In this document: piece after piece, positions 60,998 to 64,000 of the stretch
How the letters are laid out: each line of letters begins with the position of its first letter
Numbering within the stretch: the first letter of the stretch is position 1
Assembly: GCA_023459495.1 (NCBI GenBank)
Contig: JAEWTL010000093.1
Span: 16,889 to 80,888 of the forward strand
Direction: 5' to 3'
Origin: Bacillota bacterium
GTDB lineage: Bacteria; Bacillota; Clostridia; Christensenellales; SZUA-584
Length of the DNA: 64,000 nucleotides
The notes under the pieces: model-generated
What the model was told of the DNA's origin: nothing
Databases searched by the model: none
Seen by the model: the letters and a program-made list of their open reading frames with translations, nothing else
Position numbers and translations under genes: made by a program

Positions 60998-61155
60998 GCC
61001 CGGCACAAATCGTTCATACTTAATTTAACTTTCAAACGCCAAAAATCCCCAACTGCATTTGAATTTATTACGCGCATAGGATACAATATAATTTAATGAA
61101 AACTTAGCCGCAGTGCGCGGTATGTCGTAAGAATAGCGGATGGTATCAAGCAGGC

Positions 61156-61695
61156 ATGGACGAAATCGAAAAAGCGCCGGATAACAAGCAGAAAGACCGC
61201 AGACACGAAGTGTCCGGCTGGATATTCTCCATGCTAGCGGCTGTACTCATCGCTTTGGTGCTGCGTTTCTTCGTGTTCGAGTTTGTCCGCGTCGACGGCG
61301 ACTCCATGCTTCCCACCCTGCAGAACAACGAATACGTGTTTATGGAACGGGTAACTTACTGGTTCTCCGGGCCAGAGCAGGGCGATATCGTCATCTGCCA
61401 CTATCCGGGCAGCGCGGATACCTTCGTCAAGCGCGTGGTGGGTGTGGGCGGCGATACGCTGCACGTCACGGGCGGCGTGCTGTATATCAACGGAGAAGCC
61501 AATACCGACTATTTTAAAGGCAGCATGAACCGGGATATGGATGAGTTCACGGTACCCGACGGCTGCGTGTTCGTAATGGGCGATAACCGTAATAACTCCA
61601 CGGACTCCCGCATGGTCGGCGCCTTGCCGCTGGACATGATCCTGGGCAAAGCGCTGTTTATCATATGGCCGCCAGCCAATATCGGCGGATTATAA
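61156..61695 (+). CDS. lepB: Type I signal peptidase, copy 1
   Basis: Cuts signal peptides on the outer face of the membrane, 179 aa. One N-terminal membrane helix (about 22-42), then the catalytic S50 (VDGDSMLPT) and K92 (TFVKRVVGVGGD). The C-terminal motif VMGDNRNNSTDSR is typical. Single-helix Gram-positive (SipS) type. A TATAAT at 61087-61092 is a likely -10; the ribosome site is weak. Confidence 0.94.
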   Translation: MDEIEKAPDNKQKDRRHEVSGWIFSMLAAVLIALVLRFFVFEFVRVDGDSMLPTLQNNEYVFMERVTYWFSGPEQGDIVICHYPGSADTFVKRVVGVGGDTLHVTGGVLYINGEANTDYFKGSMNRDMDEFTVPDGCVFVMGDNRNNSTDSRMVGALPLDMILGKALFIIWPPANIGGL

Positions 61696-61739
61696 CCTCT
61701 TTCCGCCAGCAAACGAAACGCAGGAAGTAAAAAACACCG

Positions 61740-61934
61740 ATGGAATACGCGCTGGGCAATACCGTGCAGATGAAAAAGCCCCATCCGTGCGGCGAAAACA
61801 AGTGGAAGATCATCCGCGTGGGCATGGACGTCAAGCTGAAATGCTTAAAATGCGGCCATATCGTCATGCTTTCTCACGAAGTCTTTATCAAACGTCTGAA
61901 GAGGATTTTGCCTGATGAACCTGGAAACGAATAA
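61740..61934 (+). CDS. DUF951 small protein
   Basis: 64-aa protein of the DUF951 family: LGNTVQMKKPHPCGENKWKI and the CLKCGHIVMLS segment with a CxxC, plus C17, possibly binding a metal or nucleic acid. In other Firmicutes DUF951 genes often lie near ychF or chromosome-partition genes; here one is sandwiched between two signal peptidase genes. Its end overlaps the second lepB by 20 bases, so the three form one operon. Function unknown. Confidence 0.82.
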   Translation: MEYALGNTVQMKKPHPCGENKWKIIRVGMDVKLKCLKCGHIVMLSHEVFIKRLKRILPDEPGNE

Positions 61935-62493
61935 TACCGGAGACCTCGCCGGGCTGGAAGACTCCCGGATGAGCCGTAAGCAGGCATACCGTACGCGGGA
62001 GCGCTGGAGCTGGGTATTCTCAATTCTGGCTGCTGTCGTCATCGCGCTGGTGCTGCGCTTCTTTGTATTTGAGTTTATTCGCGTGGACGGCGAATCCATG
62101 ATGCCCACGCTGCTCGATGAAGAATATGTGTTCATGGAGAAGGTCACCTACTGGTTCTCCGAGCCGCAGCGGGGGGACATCATCATCTGCTCCTATCCTA
62201 ACCACACCGATACCTACGTCAAACGGGTGGTCGGCATGTCAGGAGACCGCATCCGCGTCACGAACGGCGTGCTATATATCAACGACGAGCCAAATTACGA
62301 TTACTTTGACGGCGTTATGAACAACGACATGGCAGAGGTGACTGTGCCGGAAAACCATGTGTTTGTTATGGGCGACAACCGAAACGCCTCCATGGATTCG
62401 ACCAGCCCTTCCATCGGGCCGCTGCCCGACTCTATGGTGCAGGGCAAGGCGCTCTTCGTCGTCCTGCCGCTTAAAAACATGCATGGGCTGTAA
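61915..62493 (+). CDS. lepB: Type I signal peptidase, copy 2
   Basis: 192-aa paralog of the signal peptidase at 61156, very similar through the membrane helix and the catalytic core: S61 (VDGESMMPT), K103 (TYVKRVVGMSGD), VMGDNRNASMDS. It has a longer polar N terminus (about 30 residues) and diverges at the C terminus. A tandem duplication around DUF951. Start lies inside the DUF951 gene. Confidence 0.94.
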   Translation: MNLETNNTGDLAGLEDSRMSRKQAYRTRERWSWVFSILAAVVIALVLRFFVFEFIRVDGESMMPTLLDEEYVFMEKVTYWFSEPQRGDIIICSYPNHTDTYVKRVVGMSGDRIRVTNGVLYINDEPNYDYFDGVMNNDMAEVTVPENHVFVMGDNRNASMDSTSPSIGPLPDSMVQGKALFVVLPLKNMHGL

Positions 62494-62497
62494 TACG

Positions 62498-62524
62498 AAA
62501 AAAGCCGGGTTGACTGTCCGGCTT
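62498..62524 (-). terminator. Terminator of the padR-methyltransferase operon
   Basis: On the minus strand AGCCGG/CCGGCT arms with a 9-base loop are followed by TTTTTC. It lies 54 bases past the methyltransferase stop, between convergent genes. Confidence 0.75.
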
Positions 62525-62577
62525 CACGTTGTAAATCCATTGCGCAGGCTGCGCAATCACACAAACACTTTGCAAAA

Positions 62578-63231
62578 TTACTTCATTCCGCACGTCCACA
62601 GTCCAAAAGCGTTGGCTTTGACGCTAACTTCCCTGAACGCTAGATCAGATAGCATCTTCACAAGCTCAGACTCAGTATAAGCAGCGTCTATTGAGCCCTT
62701 CAGCCCTTTTTTCATGGAAACTGGCTTCGTGCCAAGCCGCATAAACACACGCGCAGGCAGAGAAATGTCACGCCTTAAATCACTGATAAAATACCTGCCA
62801 TCCGGCCTCAGCACCCGATATACTTCCCCAAATACGCGCAGAGGGTCTTCCCATTCGTGCAGCGAGCCGTTGCTGAACACCGCGTCAAACTGTCCGTCGG
62901 CAAAAGGCATCTTCATTGCGTTGCCCTCCACATAATGTACCCTGGAGGACAAACCGTAATCCTGCGCATTCTTTTTTGCAATACGTATCATGTTGGGACT
63001 GATCTCAAGACCTGTCAACGCAGCGTCCGTACACCGTTTCAGCCATTCCAGCCCCAAATATCCCGGTCCGGGGCCAATCTCCAACGCTTCACCGGCGCAA
63101 ATGCCTGCAGTGATGATCTGTCCGGTCTCCAACCAGCCCAGATCTCGCATGTGTTTCATGAACACGTCATAATCCGCAGTATCGAATCCACCCTGAATGC
63201 CTTCGTTCGTTTCCGGAATCCTTTGTCTCAT
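62578..63231 (-). CDS. SAM-dependent methyltransferase (class I)
   Basis: 217 aa. Motif I ALEIGPGPGYLGLEW, motif II GLEISPNMIRIAKK, motif III with VEGNAMKMPFADGQFDAVFSNGSLHEW, as in the UbiE/COQ5-like small-molecule methyltransferases. Substrate unknown. Start at 63231, with AAGGAG upstream. It lies after padR with a PadR-like operator in the gap, so both are probably under the same control. Confidence 0.85.
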   Translation of the reverse strand: MRQRIPETNEGIQGGFDTADYDVFMKHMRDLGWLETGQIITAGICAGEALEIGPGPGYLGLEWLKRCTDAALTGLEISPNMIRIAKKNAQDYGLSSRVHYVEGNAMKMPFADGQFDAVFSNGSLHEWEDPLRVFGEVYRVLRPDGRYFISDLRRDISLPARVFMRLGTKPVSMKKGLKGSIDAAYTESELVKMLSDLAFREVSVKANAFGLWTCGMK

Positions 63232-63254
63232 CTTCAAATCTCCTTCTAGCTTTT

Positions 63255-63272
63255 ATATTCAAGTTTGTATAT
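63255..63272. promoter_or_regulatory. PadR-type operator between padR and the methyltransferase gene
   Basis: 18 bp, ATATTCAA and TTGTATAT arms with a GT centre (7 of 8 positions match). It shares the half-site TTGTATAT with the operator at 63824-63841. Confidence 0.65.
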
Positions 63273-63286
63273 CCGTATAAAAATTT

Positions 63287-63811
63287 TTATACCTGAAGTT
63301 CTTGCAGCATGCTTCTCAGCCAGTCCAATTCTGCCTGAAGATGCAGCCGTGCATGCGCAAATATAAAGCGTCCCTGTCTGGGCATGCGGGTGTCCTGCTC
63401 AGTTTGGTGTGCATCAACATGCATCAGCGCGGTTTCGTACTCATGAATTCTTGATCGGATATATCCCATTACTTCCTCTTTTGGCAGGCTGTCGATGAAA
63501 AACACCGCGATATCCATAGGATACAGCGTACGCTTTCCTTCCCGCCACATTGCACGAAGCAGCCGTAAGTATTCCTCACGGCCTTTGGTGGTAATACGAT
63601 AAATGCGACGTGCAGGACGGCTGCCTTCACTGCCTTCGTGTACGAGTTCCACCATCTGGTCGTCATGCAGCCTGGAAAGCGCAAAATAGATCGAGCCAAA
63701 CTTGATATCGGTCCAGTCGCCCATGTGATCTTCAATAATATGCTTGATCTCATACCCGTGCAGCGGCTGGTCACGCAGCAGCCCAAGTATCACGGTATAT
63801 ACGCTTGTCAT
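63287..63811 (-). CDS. PadR-family transcriptional regulator
   Basis: 174 aa. N-terminal winged helix (VILGLLRDQPLHGYEIKHII, then GSIYFALSRLHDDQMVELV) and a C-terminal helical Vir_act_alpha_C-like dimerisation domain. PadR proteins repress stress or drug-response genes and release DNA upon ligand binding. The ATG at 63811, six bases from GGAG, is preferred over an upstream TTG. Followed by a methyltransferase gene, its probable target. Confidence 0.88.
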   Translation of the reverse strand: MTSVYTVILGLLRDQPLHGYEIKHIIEDHMGDWTDIKFGSIYFALSRLHDDQMVELVHEGSEGSRPARRIYRITTKGREEYLRLLRAMWREGKRTLYPMDIAVFFIDSLPKEEVMGYIRSRIHEYETALMHVDAHQTEQDTRMPRQGRFIFAHARLHLQAELDWLRSMLQELQV

Positions 63812-63823
63812 CTTTGTCTCCAA

Positions 63824-63841
63824 CTATACAAACTTGTATAT
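63824..63841. promoter_or_regulatory. PadR autoregulatory operator
   Basis: 18 bp, CTATACAA and TTGTATAT arms around AC (7 of 8 positions match). It directly abuts the padR -10 box, so binding would block transcription. Confidence 0.75.
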
Positions 63842-63870
63842 ATTAAATCATCCGTAAACCGCCTTGTCAA
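63842..63870 (-). promoter_or_regulatory. Promoter of padR
   Basis: Minus strand -35 TTGACA (63865-63870), 17-base spacer, -10 TTTAAT (63842-63847), adjacent to the operator. Confidence 0.75.
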
Positions 63871-63978
63871 TACTTGTAGGTTTGTCAAACATATTGGACA
63901 GTGTATGATGCAAGATATTCATTAGGCGATAGCCAACCGAGCGGACGCATGGGTATCTTATTTGAGCGGTATCGATAG

Positions 63979-64000
63979 ACTTCAAGCTGCTGCTTGAAGT
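63979..64000. repeat. Perfect 9-bp inverted repeat at the right edge
   Basis: ACTTCAAGC (63979-63987) and GCTTGAAGT (63992-64000) with a 4-base loop. It may be the stem of a terminator whose T-run lies outside the window. Between 63871 and 63978 no gene is seen. Confidence 0.6.

Noticed and set aside
1..64000. CRISPR arrays, rRNA genes, insertion sequences, prophage
   Set aside because: No regularly spaced direct repeats of 25-40 bases with unique spacers, no rRNA segments, and no transposase, integrase or phage structural genes were seen; the only short-period repeats are coding (collagen) or hairpin mosaics.

Overview
The window looks like a chromosomal segment of an anaerobic, probably spore-forming Clostridia-type Bacillota. 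The GC content is moderately high (mid to upper 50s per cent by eye). The evidence is the gene content: a complete Firmicute-style S10/spc/alpha ribosomal super-operon ending in rpoA-rplQ-ecfA1-ecfA2-ecfT-truA; cdaA-cdaR; rpmE-yqhQ-prmC-prfA; a PerR-superoxide reductase-rubrerythrin cluster typical of anaerobes; strong AGGAGG-type ribosome sites with frequent GTG and TTG starts; and spore-surface-like proteins (a Cys-rich collagen-like protein and a LysM-CAP protein). No rRNA, CRISPR array, transposase, integrase or prophage module was seen. One tRNA gene (Leu, GAG) is present.

Layout. 1-6.9 kb: an Fpg-family glycosylase, a secreted NlpC/P60 hydrolase, the perR-dfx-rbr oxidative-stress operon, a clostripain-family lipoprotein and a cysteine synthase. 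6.9-11.6 kb: a P-loop ATPase, an FAD-dependent oxidoreductase, cdaR and cdaA (c-di-AMP synthesis), with a mosaic hairpin repeat between the first two. 12-16.4 kb (plus strand): a pilin-like membrane protein, rpmE, yqhQ, prmC, prfA and a GNAT acetyltransferase. 16.4-20.5 kb (minus): a collagen-like protein, two overlapping family-4-like uracil-DNA glycosylase genes, a NagB-like protein and a small ORF. 20.6-29.5 kb: tRNA-Leu, class I aldolase, a DUF4177 protein, CBS/DRTGG-type pyrophosphatase, two cupins, two tandem zinc-ribbon/RbsC-like membrane proteins, a TrpB2-type tryptophan synthase beta chain with an unusual GAG-repeat leader, and a GNAT protein.

29.5-48.8 kb (minus) is one continuous translation super-operon from rpsJ to truA, with a recognisable promoter at 48741-48769. 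It carries 10S-to-alpha operon ribosomal proteins, secY, adk, map, a KOW protein, infA, rpoA and the ECF transporter energising module. Several ribosomal proteins (S4, S14, L31, L36) and adenylate kinase are the cysteine-containing, zinc-binding forms.

49-64 kb is a mixed region of small operons: tetR with a phytoene-desaturase-like FAD enzyme, a PepSY-like lipoprotein, an unusually short alanyl-tRNA synthetase followed by a second copy of the hairpin mosaic, a LysM-CAP protein, a GntR/UTRA regulator, a DUF1015-aspartokinase-AEC transporter operon, a PrsA-like lipoprotein without the parvulin histidines, two type I signal peptidases flanking a DUF951 gene, and a PadR regulator with a methyltransferase. 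Clear inverted-repeat operators lie at the tetR, padR, perR and cdaA promoters.

The observations most worth following up are the TRAP-like (GAG)n leader of trpB2, the duplicated zinc-ribbon/permease fusion genes without an ATPase, the two-copy hairpin mosaic with compensatory stem changes, the minimal AlaRS, and the tandem UDG pair in which one copy has lost iron-sulfur ligands. All family assignments are from motif recognition by eye; no database search was run.
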